From Paraspadella gotoi (Eukaryota; Chaetognatha), in NCBI GenBank assembly GCA_051294375.1, contig CM119263.1, forward strand, positions 7,860,635 to 7,924,634: a stretch of DNA of 64,000 nt, written 5' to 3'. Positions 32,652 through 43,200 of this stretch are shown one piece after another; the stretch's first letter is position 1, and every line of letters begins with the position of its first letter. The translations under genes were made by a program, and so were the position numbers. The notes below the pieces were generated by a model, which had not been told where the DNA came from, ran no database searches, and saw only the letters and a program-made list of their open reading frames with translations.

Positions 32652-33243
32652 ACCATCTTTATTAAATTTTTTTACAGTCAAGAAGTTAAAAAAACCTTCC
32701 GCCCAACATGATCAACGTCGCGATTGCAATGACATTCGTTCGATTTTTGTCATGCACAGCTTTCGCTGAACTAATGAGGAAACCAAAATAGGCCTCTCCT
32801 TCTCCGTTTACTATTACTAGTATTAGAAAAAGTGCAATTTCTTTCAATTTTTTCTAATGTACGTAGCTCTTACCTTCTGTATATTATTTTTCATCTCAAC
32901 AATTTCTTTCTTCATTGTCAGCCCTCTGCTCTAGCACAATTTTTTTATAATTGATTTTCTTTTCACGTTTGAGCTAAATATACTACGGTAAAACCAATAT
33001 AAATATAATCTATTTAAAGTTGTCACTAATTTTATACTTTTCCTCCTTCCTTAATATTCTTTCATATTTTCATGTATATTAATTATAAAGTCATTTTAAT
33101 AAAGATAAGTAAGCCGTCGGCCGCATATGTCGTAGTCTCGTAGATTTAATTGTCGCAGTGTCGCATCAGCTATACAGCAGCGGCAGGATTGCTGCTCCGA
33201 GTTATAAAGAAACGACGTATTCTGCAGCCGCAGCAGGAGCCGC

Positions 33244-33257
33244 ATTCCCTTAGTAAC
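33244..33257 (+). promoter_or_regulatory. Weak X-box candidate before DRC10
   Basis: ATTCCCTTAGTAAC fits the relaxed nematode X-box pattern RYYNYY-N2-RRNRAC and has a good AGTAAC half-site. It lies 297 bases before the DRC10 ATG. The pattern is loose enough to occur by chance in a promoter-sized region. Confidence 0.2.
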
Positions 33258-33553
33258 GGACGCTTGTGTACAGCAACGACGCTGGAAAAGCTCTCGAATT
33301 AGGCAAAAAACATGCTAAAAATTATTAAAAATTCGTGAAATTCCTCTCCCGTTTTTTCTTTCGTTTTGCAAAAAGACTCTTTAAAAACAACGTCATAAAA
33401 TAAAAATTAAGTGTCACTTTCTACTTGGATCAATACAACCACCGAAATAAATTCCTATTTATCATGTAGAATTTATTTTAGCTTATAATCGTTTTACCTT
33501 TAATCCACAAGAAAAACCGCGCAAATTGCGAGGTTTTACAAAAATCGGGCAAG

Positions 33554-34973
33554 ATGGCGTCAACGGTGGCTCCGCCGATGACGGATTTCGGAAGTCGCGG
33601 TTCCATGCCCCCGACTCCGGCCGACACGCGTCAGGCGAAGAGAGAACGCCGCCGCGCCAAGCAAGAGATGCTGATCAAGACGTTCGCTCCGGCCAGAAAG
33701 AAACTCACCGTCGTAGAGTCGCAGCGCATCGTCAACGCCTTCGACGAGGCATTGCGACGTCTCGATCTCGGGACGTTGATCCACGGCATCGCCGCCGACC
33801 TGACCCGTTTTCAAACGGGTCTCGGCGTCGTCATCGTCGACGGGTTGCGACACCACGATTCGCTTGTCCGTTCATTTTTGGAGAAGCGCGTCACCGTGCA
33901 CGGGATGTATCGACGTCAGGCTGAGCGAACCGAGACACTGTGGGACCTTGACGACGGAGAGTCCTACGCGCGGCTGCAGCTGACCGAGCTACACCGGGTC
34001 GAGGGAAGGCTTCGAGGTGCTACCCGAGAGATCTTGAGAGGTTTTGCCAAGGGCGTTCCCGACCCCAGCGCCCTCGAAATGATCCAGCAAAAGGAAGGGT
34101 CGCGCTCGGCCGCCGCCAGCGAATCCATCGTCGCTTTTAGAAGTCTCCGTGCATTCGTCTTCGAGCGTCTCCTTACCACGCCAATGGAGGAAGAGGAACG
34201 CCATCAGTATCTCCGCGAGATCACAATTCGCGACCGGAAGAATTCTGAAATGATCGAGCGACTGGAGGGGGAGTTAAGGTCGGCACAGGCGGACAAGGAT
34301 CTCGAGATCAAGGAACGCAACGACGTCATCCGCAAATTGCAGATGGACCTGCATGCTTTGGAACGCGGACACGAGGACGCCATCAAGCGGGCGCGCGGAG
34401 AGGCAGAAAAACAGGAGAACGCCGACATAAAAAACTCGGACGGGAAGCGTCAAAAGTTGCTTCATGAAATCGCGCAACTCAAGGTAGTTTGGTATGCGTG
34501 TTTTTCTATGCTTTTTTTTACCATAAAAACTTTTTTATTTTTATTCATTAAAGGCACAACTTGTCACAATCACCGCGGAACACCGTGAAAGCGAGAACGC
34601 CCTCCGCAAGCGAAAGTACAAGATCGAGACCGAGGTGGAAAACTGGATCCAAAAGTTCGACGCCGACATCTCGGAAAAGCAGGAAGAGTACGACGCCATC
34701 GACGACGTCTACTCCGAAGAAAAGCGGCAGCTCAACGAGCTTGAGGAGCGATTCCGCCGTCTGGAGGACGAGTACAACTCCATCATGGAGGAACGCCGGC
34801 TGGAGCAGGAAAAGAAGGAGGCGGCGGAGAGGGAAATGGCCGCCATGATCAGAGCCTCCATCACCATCCAGTCCTTCTGGAGGGCGTTCAAAGCCAGGCG
34901 GGCTTTGAAGGGAAAAAAGAAAAAGGGAGGAAAGGGAAAGAAGAAAAGTGGAAAAAAGAAACAGCGAAGTTGA
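33554..34973 (+). CDS. DRC10: Dynein regulatory complex subunit 10 (IQCD)
   Basis: Subunit of the nexin-dynein regulatory complex, which links outer-doublet microtubules and controls dynein activity in motile cilia. Two exons (33554-34483 and 34554-34973) join in phase 0 to 449 residues, the length I recall for human IQCD. Shared with that protein: KLTVVESQRIVNAFDEA near the N-terminus, then RAFVFERLLTTPMEEEER, the segment ENALRKRKYKIETEVENWIQK, and YNSIMEERR. An IQ motif follows (ASITIQSFWRAFKARRALK) and a Lys/Gly-rich tail. Most of residues 170-400 is predicted coiled coil by heptad pattern. The IQ motif would bind calmodulin or light chains. DRC9 (IQCG) is a related alternative, but the N-terminal match favours DRC10. 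Confidence 0.93.
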
Positions 34974-35004
34974 ATGTCGTTGAAAGCGAAAGTCAGAAGG
35001 AAAT

Positions 35005-35010
35005 AATAAA
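35005..35010 (+). terminator. Candidate poly(A) signal of DRC10
   Basis: AATAAA 32 bases after the stop codon, followed by an A-rich stretch. Confidence 0.4.
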
Positions 35011-35257
35011 AAAACAAGCAAAAAAAAAAAAAAAACCAAACTTCGCCAGGCTTCATGTTTTTCATTTTTCTTCTTATCTTCCTCTGCTTGAAATTCTAAT
35101 GGATTCGAAAAAACAAAAAAATTACTATCGAATATGCATTCCACGAAAATTATTCTCCTTGTACAAAACTTTTTCATTATCATTCACTGTTGTGTGTTTT
35201 TGATTTTGTGCTTGCTTCATAAAATTTTTGTTAATCACTGATTGCCAAAGCTTGTCC

Positions 35258-35272
35258 GTTGCTTTAAGAAAC
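35258..35272 (+). promoter_or_regulatory. RFX X-box candidate before AHI1
   Basis: GTTGCTTTAAGAAAC: half-sites GTTGCT and AGAAAC separated by three bases. It is close to the RFX consensus GTTRCC-N-RGYAAC and fits the nematode form RYYNYY-N3-RRNRAC. It lies 93 bases before the AHI1 ATG, the usual distance for X-boxes of ciliary genes. Confidence 0.5.
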
Positions 35273-35364
35273 AAAGTTACGAGAATATGCCATTTTCAAT
35301 ATTGTGTACATGCACTATTTTAGCATTATAATCGTGTCATCGTGATTTTCGTTTTAAATTTTAG

Positions 35365-38300
35365 ATGGAATCTGCTAGTGAGAATCGACCTCTGGTGGAC
35401 GAATCTCCCCCGCAGAGCGAATCGTTGCTCGTCGTGAAAAAACAAAAGGAAAAAACCAAAAAAACGACGCGACGGAATCGAAGCAAATCCAAAGACGCAA
35501 ACGACGATGGGGACGACGAAACTCGCAAAATCGTGGAATCTGATAACGAATTTTCGGTGAAAAAGATTAAAAAGAAGCGTAAAAAGGACGCGGTGTCGGA
35601 AGCGGCATTTCCCTCGACCGCGGCACCCAACGTCTCCCATGAAGGGGGCGACGTTAATCGAGCGTTTGTAAACGACGAACCTGAAGAGTCGCTGGCCGCG
35701 ACGTCTGAATCTGCAACGGCGCAACCTATAACCGACGATGTGAACACGGACACGACGGAGCCGAAGAGGCAAAAACGCAAAAAGAAAAAAGCGGCGAAAT
35801 CAAAAGCGGAACCCGAGGAGGATGGGCCCGTCACCTGCGTCACTGTCCATCGTTGCGAGCAGTTGGAAATGGACGTGGAGATCGTCAGCCACCCAGTTGT
35901 CTTGGTCTCTCTCTTGGACGAGTCAACTGGGGAGGCGCTTGTGAAATCTGCTCAAGATCGCCCGGTCTCCTCCTTCTACGAGACCCACAATGAGAACGTT
36001 ACGCGGATCTTGCCGCTGATGACGGCCCCGTTCGATTTCCGGTTTCACCGAACCATCGTTCCTCGTTGGGAAGAAATGCTTGTCTTCAACGAGCCGCTGC
36101 AGCGCCTACTCGATTTTTCCTGTGAGCAGCGAGTCGTGGTCCTTTTCGAGATACTCGATTTCCGGACTCAAAGTGGAGACGTTACTTTTCAGCGACCGTC
36201 TAAGGATCGATCTCGTTGGAGGTCTCTCGCTTGGGCCTTTCTCAAACTTCTCGGTCCCAATGGCGAACGGAACTCGGAGCGGCGGGTGCGCCTTCAACTT
36301 TGGCGTCCTCCGAAGGGCTACAGACCTCAGCGTGTCGGCGCTGATTCCACCGTCCTGTGGAACGCGTGGAAGCACGGACAGCGTCGGAGGTATCCGTCAA
36401 CCCTGTGGGTGACTGTGAAGGGAGTGGCTATCCCAACGAATCTCGACCCTACTAATCGTTCTAAGATCGCGACTCAAAGGGAAGAGGGTAGATACAACCT
36501 GAAAGACCTTTCATCCAACGCCGACACACTCGACGAAACGCTCGAAGTCAAGTCCTCGCCTCGAGATCCTGTAGCATGGTCTCGTGCCCCAGGACAACCA
36601 TGCCGCATTCCGAACAGAAAGTTAACGACTCTTACATCAGGAACTTTGTGCTTTCGCTTGTGTTTTTCACATTCCGGACGCGACTTGGCAGCTTCTTGCC
36701 GCGAGAAAGATGGAGATTATTTCGTTATCATTTTCGATGTTACAACTTATGAAGCCAAAAACGAGTGTCGTCACCACGCCGCAATCGTTTACGACATTTG
36801 CTGGACAAAAAAGGACAACGCGATCGTCACCGCCAGTGGTGACGGCACGGCGCGTCTCTGGACCCTCAGAGACCTCCAAAGAGCGACGCCAGAAATTGAT
36901 TGCATCAAGACATTTCCGCATCCATCCTTCGTTTACGCGTCTCAGCTGCATCCCCTCTCCGATACGATCCTCGTCACTGCCGCCTTTGATGCTGTCGTTC
37001 GTGTTTGGCGCCGTGGTCCCCTTGACGATCCGTTGGGACAGTTGGCCCAAGAGTTGGAGGGCCACCGTCGTCCAATCAACGCCATCTGCTTCGATACGGA
37101 CGGAACTAAACTCTTCAGCGGAGACGCCGAGGGCGTAGTTATCGTCTGGAACGTATACGTTGGCAAAGGCAAAGACAAGAATATCTTTAATGCTTGGACA
37201 ATAAACACTCGACTGCAGCCTATCGAAGCCGGGATCACGTCCCTTAAGACGCATCCCAAAGGGGAAAAGCTTTTTGTAAGATGCAAAGACTCTAAAGTTC
37301 TCTTCCTCGACCTTAGAACCGGCGACGTTTTCAAAACACTGAATCAGTCAAAGAACGTCAGATCTCAATTACGTCTAAGCGTTTCACCCTGTGGTCGCAC
37401 GGTTTGGGCCGGTGGGGAGGACGGCGTCGTCCACGTATGGAACGCGGACACCGGCAATCTGGTGGCGATCTACGAGGAGAATCAGGAAAAGTCGCCGATT
37501 TACGACGTCCAGTATCATCCTCATGATCATCTCGTCGCTTTTTCGGCCGGATCTGATGCTCGTTCGACGATGCTGTTCAAGTTCAACCCATCCAATCCGC
37601 AGCCTGATTGCGCCGTGAGCGTCTTTCCCGAACTCGCTTCCATCGAGTCGTCGCCGCGAACATCGGAAACATCCAAAGCCAAGTTCCTTCAGCCTGGGAT
37701 AACTTCGGCGATGATAAAGGAAAAGCTGGACCGTTTGGCGCCTTTGCCGTCCTCCGGAACTGGAGACAGCGACCCCTTTCTCTCGCCCAAAACAACATCG
37801 TCCGAAAATTCGATGGTCCCTAGGTTCGTGACCTCGACGCCGATTTCTAAACCACATCCTGGTTTCGAGGATCCTGTGGGGGCGTTTCGAAGTCTCGAGC
37901 ATGGTGACGAGAAGATTCTAAACGCGACTGAAAACCACCAGCCGCCGCCGAGGAAAGCTTTTAACAAACGACTCGAGGACGTGAAGAGAAGACTTGACAA
38001 CGGAGGTGGGTCGTCACCGGCATCTTCGACCGTCACTTCACCTCGATCAAAACCACCTTCATCGCCTCGACCGCCGTCGGAAATTTTATCTGACGAAACC
38101 TCACTTGTCCCCAAGAAAAAGAATAAGAAGAAGGCCAATAAAGAAAAAGTACAAGTCCTGGACGACCCGCTCCACGCATCGGCCGACCCTTCGATCGACG
38201 ACTTGATGAAGATGATGGACGATCTTGACGCTGGGGACGAAAACGCCGCTGTCTCCGGCCGACGCACTAAGGCGAAGGTCGTAGACGAGGAGCTGCGGTT

Positions 38301-38412
38301 TTTCACCGAGGACGATTACGATGACGAAGACGACGAAGACAGTCGAGGAAGTCGGACTCCGCTTCAAGGCTCCGACGCAAGGAGGAAGAGGAGGAGGAAA
38401 AAAGACGCTTAA
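35365..38412 (+). CDS. AHI1: AHI1 / jouberin homologue
   Basis: 1015 residues from one uninterrupted exon. AHI1 acts at the ciliary transition zone and basal body with the MKS/NPHP modules; human mutations cause Joubert syndrome. Residues 1-150 are Lys/Glu-rich with nuclear-localisation-like KKIKKKRKK and RQKRKKKK clusters. Residues about 155-400 form the family-specific region (VTVHRCEQLEMD, FDFRFHRTIVPRWEEMLVFNEPL, LQLWRPPKGYRP). WD40 repeats span about 413-740, with clear GH and WD-type ends such as ASGDGTARLW, GHRRPINAICFD...GDAEGVVIVW and GGEDGVVHVW. Residues 740-1015 are disordered; the SH3 domain at the end of the human protein is not visible. A 3' splice-like TTTTAG abuts the ATG, so an upstream untranslated exon or trans-spliced leader is likely. 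The gene starts 391 bases after DRC10 ends. Confidence 0.92.
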   Translation: MESASENRPLVDESPPQSESLLVVKKQKEKTKKTTRRNRSKSKDANDDGDDETRKIVESDNEFSVKKIKKKRKKDAVSEAAFPSTAAPNVSHEGGDVNRAFVNDEPEESLAATSESATAQPITDDVNTDTTEPKRQKRKKKKAAKSKAEPEEDGPVTCVTVHRCEQLEMDVEIVSHPVVLVSLLDESTGEALVKSAQDRPVSSFYETHNENVTRILPLMTAPFDFRFHRTIVPRWEEMLVFNEPLQRLLDFSCEQRVVVLFEILDFRTQSGDVTFQRPSKDRSRWRSLAWAFLKLLGPNGERNSERRVRLQLWRPPKGYRPQRVGADSTVLWNAWKHGQRRRYPSTLWVTVKGVAIPTNLDPTNRSKIATQREEGRYNLKDLSSNADTLDETLEVKSSPRDPVAWSRAPGQPCRIPNRKLTTLTSGTLCFRLCFSHSGRDLAASCREKDGDYFVIIFDVTTYEAKNECRHHAAIVYDICWTKKDNAIVTASGDGTARLWTLRDLQRATPEIDCIKTFPHPSFVYASQLHPLSDTILVTAAFDAVVRVWRRGPLDDPLGQLAQELEGHRRPINAICFDTDGTKLFSGDAEGVVIVWNVYVGKGKDKNIFNAWTINTRLQPIEAGITSLKTHPKGEKLFVRCKDSKVLFLDLRTGDVFKTLNQSKNVRSQLRLSVSPCGRTVWAGGEDGVVHVWNADTGNLVAIYEENQEKSPIYDVQYHPHDHLVAFSAGSDARSTMLFKFNPSNPQPDCAVSVFPELASIESSPRTSETSKAKFLQPGITSAMIKEKLDRLAPLPSSGTGDSDPFLSPKTTSSENSMVPRFVTSTPISKPHPGFEDPVGAFRSLEHGDEKILNATENHQPPPRKAFNKRLEDVKRRLDNGGGSSPASSTVTSPRSKPPSSPRPPSEILSDETSLVPKKKNKKKANKEKVQVLDDPLHASADPSIDDLMKMMDDLDAGDENAAVSGRRTKAKVVDEELRFFTEDDYDDEDDEDSRGSRTPLQGSDARRKRRRKKDA

Positions 38413-38621
38413 GCTATGATGACGGATTTCGTTTGACTTTAAACGTATTTAATTTTCACCGTGAATTTGTTTTTGAACCATTTTTAATTTATTGCTGTTA
38501 TATTTCACCATCCTAATCAATAATCATTTATCAATCATACTAAACCCCAAAGATTAATATTTATTAATTTTTTAAAATTTTATGAATTTATTTAAAGACG
38601 TGGTTGAAATGCGGTTTAGAA

Positions 38622-40124
38622 ATGTACCGTAACAAACCGATGAGCGCGACCCCGCAGGCGTTGTCCATAACTTACAGCGCACTGCCAGGTAGAGACAGTC
38701 CGTGATTAATATTTTTTTATTATTTCGGGCTCATCTCTTCACATCTCTACACCATAGGGGCGCCCGAAGAGGATGACTTTCTCACCAACCCGGACAAACT
38801 TCGGGATGCGCTGCCGCAGCCTTTCCGGATGTTGGACCGGGTGTTGGGTGGACTCTTCGATGACGCCTGGGCTGAGATTACGTTGCGTGAGAACCGGAAG
38901 AAGGAGGAGACGGAGCGCGTGCGTCCGCCGCAGTACGAATGCTTGATCAAGCTTCCGGTTTGTCTTATTTTTTTTTAATTATATTTCCCTCTCTGTACTA
39001 TCTCTTCCATTTCATCTTTTTCTATTGGTAATGTTTAACTTCAACAGTCAACTCTTCCTCTTTAGGCTTACGGCGAAGCTTCATGTTTGGCGTCGAGCGA
39101 GGACGGCCGATTCGTCTTCGTGGGGTTTAGGGAGGGAATCGCGGCGCTGGATGCGACGACGGGAGATACGGTCGCCGTCACTGAAGTCAGTTTTAAGTTA
39201 TATTTATTGTTTTTTTTCCTTTCTGTTTCGTTGTGATTTGGTTTAGAACAAAGTTTGAAGAGAGATTTAACAACGATTTTTATTTCATAGTGAAACGGAC
39301 ATGTTTCGACTCACATACGAGTCTTCTTTAGCGCCAATTCAATTTGTGAATTTGAAGAGAATTTTGTGCAAAATTCTCTTCAAAATTCTCTTCAAATTCT
39401 CTTCAAATTCACAAATTGAATTGGCGCTGAAGAAGACTCGTATGTGAGTCGAAACATGTCCGTTTCACTATGAAATAAAAATCGTTGTTAAATCTCTCTT
39501 CAAACTTTGTTCTAAGTTATATTTATAAAATTATCACTAAAAACTAAGCATTAGGTTGATATATCTGTTCTTTTATTTACCTATGATGTCGTTAGTTTTT
39601 TATTCAATATTGAAATACTGATTTATGTTTTTTTTTTTTTCAGCTGAAAGATATATATGATGATGATGAACCAGATGTACAGCCAGAGCCAGAGGCATGT
39701 GGAAGTAGACGTCATAATCGATTGATTTGATGCTTAGGATTTAGTTTTTTTTTTTAGTTTTATGGTCTTTTGTCGCATTCAGATTAAAGATTTGAACGAA
39801 GATGACGCAGAGCCCGAAGGAGAGGCTGAGGCAGAGGCACGTCACTGAAGTAGTCACGAAAATTTATTATTAAATTTAGTTCGTTTTTCCAGACTTAAAA
39901 TTAAAAAAAAAAAGTAGTAACAAAATTTTGCTCCCACCCGACCCGCATTTTTCAGGAAGAAGACGCCTTCAAAGGACGCCTCGAGTCAATCGAAGTAGAG
40001 CGCATCGCCGCAGACTGCTATGTCCTCGCCACTCTCGACGACGCAGCCTGCGCACGCATAATGGCCTTCGCCTACGAGAGGTTCTACCTTTTGAAAAGCC
40101 TCAACGGAGAGGTGAGTCAGTCAG

Positions 40125-40216
<92 letters not shown>

Positions 40217-43200
40217 TCCTTCCTTTCTCTCTGTCTCATGTTGCTTCTCTTTTTTTTATCTTTTTCTCTTTGCAATGATCCTCCGCTCCAGGAAGCGGGC
40301 GTTAATAGAACCATGGCGCTCAAATTGGAATTATCTAAAAATGCCGATTTCGCCGGGATGGTGGTAGAAAGTAAGTTTTTCCGTTTTTAGAATTAGTTTC
40401 GCGTTCGTTTTAGTTTGTCAAAGTGTAATGTTTAAGTTTCTACACTTTTATGTCAGCTTGTTAATCGTAGTATGTAACTTTCATTTTTGGTTTTCATTCA
40501 CTAAAGGCACAGCTACTGCCGCTTCACACACACAAGCCAACGCAGGTTCGTATTCACTTCACTTTGTTGTTTTTCTTTACAGCAAGGCCGGTTACGTTTC
40601 AATATAAGCAAAACAATTGCTAATGTTTGCTTAGTCATGAAATGCTTTTCATAAACAAATAACGAAGACCCTAACTCTTTCGTTAAATATTGTAGCAGAG
40701 ATCTCAGCAGCTGCTATTATTCCAGCCATTTATCTTTGCTTATTTCCTTCTCCCTACCAAAACCCATTTTCTCCATTTTTGGACTTCCTTAACGCCCTTC
40801 AGATGCCCAATCAACTAAGGATCGTGATCGAGATCCCTGGTTGGAGGTCTACCGCCTTCCGCGAGAAATATGGGCGCGAGAATTGGAGGCGGTCCAGGCG
40901 CAAGTGGCCAAAGCGGCTGCAGCGGCTGACAAGGTGGCGGGGGGGCTGGGCTCGGGTTCGCCCACGGGGCCGACGGGGGTGAGTTTGAGAGGATAGGGCG
41001 CGATTCAAGGAACGCGGGATGAAAATCGATGGAAACTGCCAGTGATGTAGCAGTAACGTCGACTTCTGATGCAGGTCTTTCCTTCCAGGCGGAAACAACC
41101 TTCGCCGACGACGCTGTCGACGCCTCGGCCGGTGCCAGAGTCGCTGAAGGGGCCCCTGAACCAGCGCCACAGACGGACGTCACGGCTTCTCGCGACGCCG
41201 GGTCCCCGTCTCGAGCGGCGTCAGGCGGTGCGGGTGCCGCATCTCCAACTGCCGTTTCCGTCAAAGGACCCGGTGGATACAACTTCAACAAACCCGTGTT
41301 GATCTTGAAAATAAAAAAGCCTCTCGCCCCTCAACGTACGATTATTCAGAAATGTTTTTCGAATTGCACTTTTCCTTTTCAAAATCTTATTTTCAAGCTC
41401 TTCCTTTCTAATTGTCACTTTCAAAATTCCTTTTCAACTTTTCCCGCTTTTTAGCGTGCTCCGCGAGCTCCCCCCACGCGGCTCTTAAAAACGTTGACCA
41501 GGGGGAGGCGCTGGGATTCGGCGCCAATAACGTAGTCTTCGCAGCACATCTTGAACAACGGAAGTCCATGTTCCAGTCGCTCCATGGCGATCTCTTGCGT
41601 TATTTGGACAAGGTAATGGTGTGTAGTGACGTATTTAACGAGTTAGTTAAAAGAGATAAAACTTTTTTAAAAATAAAATATTTTGAATATTTTGATATAT
41701 TCGAAAAGTACCGTTAAAGTAAAAAAAATATCTAAATAAAAACCCAACACAGACAGCGCCTACCTCTGGTAGCCCGAGTCGGATAAAGTCCGCGACGGCC
41801 GTAAGCGCCACTCTGGCGGGAGAGGGCGGGTCTCGCGCCCCTGGTGGTGGCACCGCCAATCTCATGATGGCGGCGCAACTGTTAATGGATCGACCAAAAG
41901 CCGGAGGAGTACCTGGAACGTAAGCTAAGCAAGAAAATAAAATTTTAAATGTTATATTACAAATGTTTTAAAATTTGTTTGGTTCGTCTCCAGCCCGCCC
42001 AGATTTCACTTCCTTCTCCCTGGCCTTATGTGTCCCGCGGGGATAGAGCACGTCAGTCAGTTGCGTGAGTATTTCACATATTTCAAAACTTTACATCGAC
42101 TTATCAACTTTTGAAATGTTTTCTCAATTAATTTTCAGAGATTCCCAACGTGGTGTTGGTGTGGTGGCCTGGAATGTCCCACGTTTTTATGTATTCCCTT
42201 TTGAAATCCCAAAAAGGTGAGATGCTATTTTGTTTTATTTTCATGTTTGGTTTGCGCGTTAGAGAAGTTTAGTGGGTTTTAGAGAGCATTGCACAGAAAT
42301 TTCGTAAAAAAGAACAAACAGATTCCGGTGAAAGTTCTTTTAAAAAGTTTTATTAATTAAAGAATGTGCGTGCATACATGAGATTGAGTAATAATTTCAG
42401 AACATATAATTTCATGTAAATTTTTTGCCAGATTTGGTAGACTTCGGTATTATAAAATTGGTACAACCAATATAAAAATTATCTATTCATTTAATAAATA
42501 AGCTATTCTGCCCCTGACTTTGGACAGGCTTTGGTGGTTTATTTTATTAAGAAATTATTTGGATGAGGTTTTATCGAAAGTAATGCTGTTATTGTGCTGT
42601 TGTACGTTTACTGTTTTGTGTGGGTCTTGTAAAGTTTTCTTTTAAAGTTATACTAGAGTTTCACCTTTCCACTGAATCGTCCCACCCTTTAAATTTATAA
42701 TTATGTCGTTCAATAGGTAGTATTTATATTATTAAATTTGTCAACTAGAGAGTAGAAAAATAGCTTGGTACGTTGCACAATTCGCCCTCGTCTATTTACT
42801 TTCTACGGTCACCATCTGATTAACCTCGACCAAGAATAACAATTCCCGCTTGTATTCACAACAAAATCTCCCCCCATCTCCGGAATCTCCGAGGAGTTTT
42901 CAATGTTTTGTTTATGTAACCAGTAAACCCCGTTACATCCTCGAGAGGGTTTTATGGTCAGATGTTCACAGATAACGTTCTCGGTGTTCTCTATGTCGCC
43001 CATCGGCATCTTGTCGAACTGTTGAACCCTGGTTTGCCTTTTCCTCATTAAAATTGACCCTTTTATTTTCAACTTGCGTTCTATCTCCACTTTTTTAGCC
43101 TTGGGTGGCGCGGGCTCTAATTTCTTCTCCACTCTAGCGATTGCAACTCGTGAACTGTGTACGTAGAACAAAATATTTATTCGTCACATCTTTTTTAGTT

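Larger units (their letters stand above)
30212..33553. other. Divergent intergenic region upstream of DRC10
   Basis: No gene seen. It contains tetranucleotide ATTG/ATTA repeats (about 30540-30700), a tandem duplication near 30770-31010, a GGAC repeat cluster and a SINE. It must contain the promoters of the minus-strand gene and of DRC10. Confidence 0.5.

Noticed and set aside
36667-38306. Minus-strand frames of up to 205 codons
   Set aside because: They are antisense shadows of the AHI1 coding exon, which has clear WD-repeat content on the plus strand.
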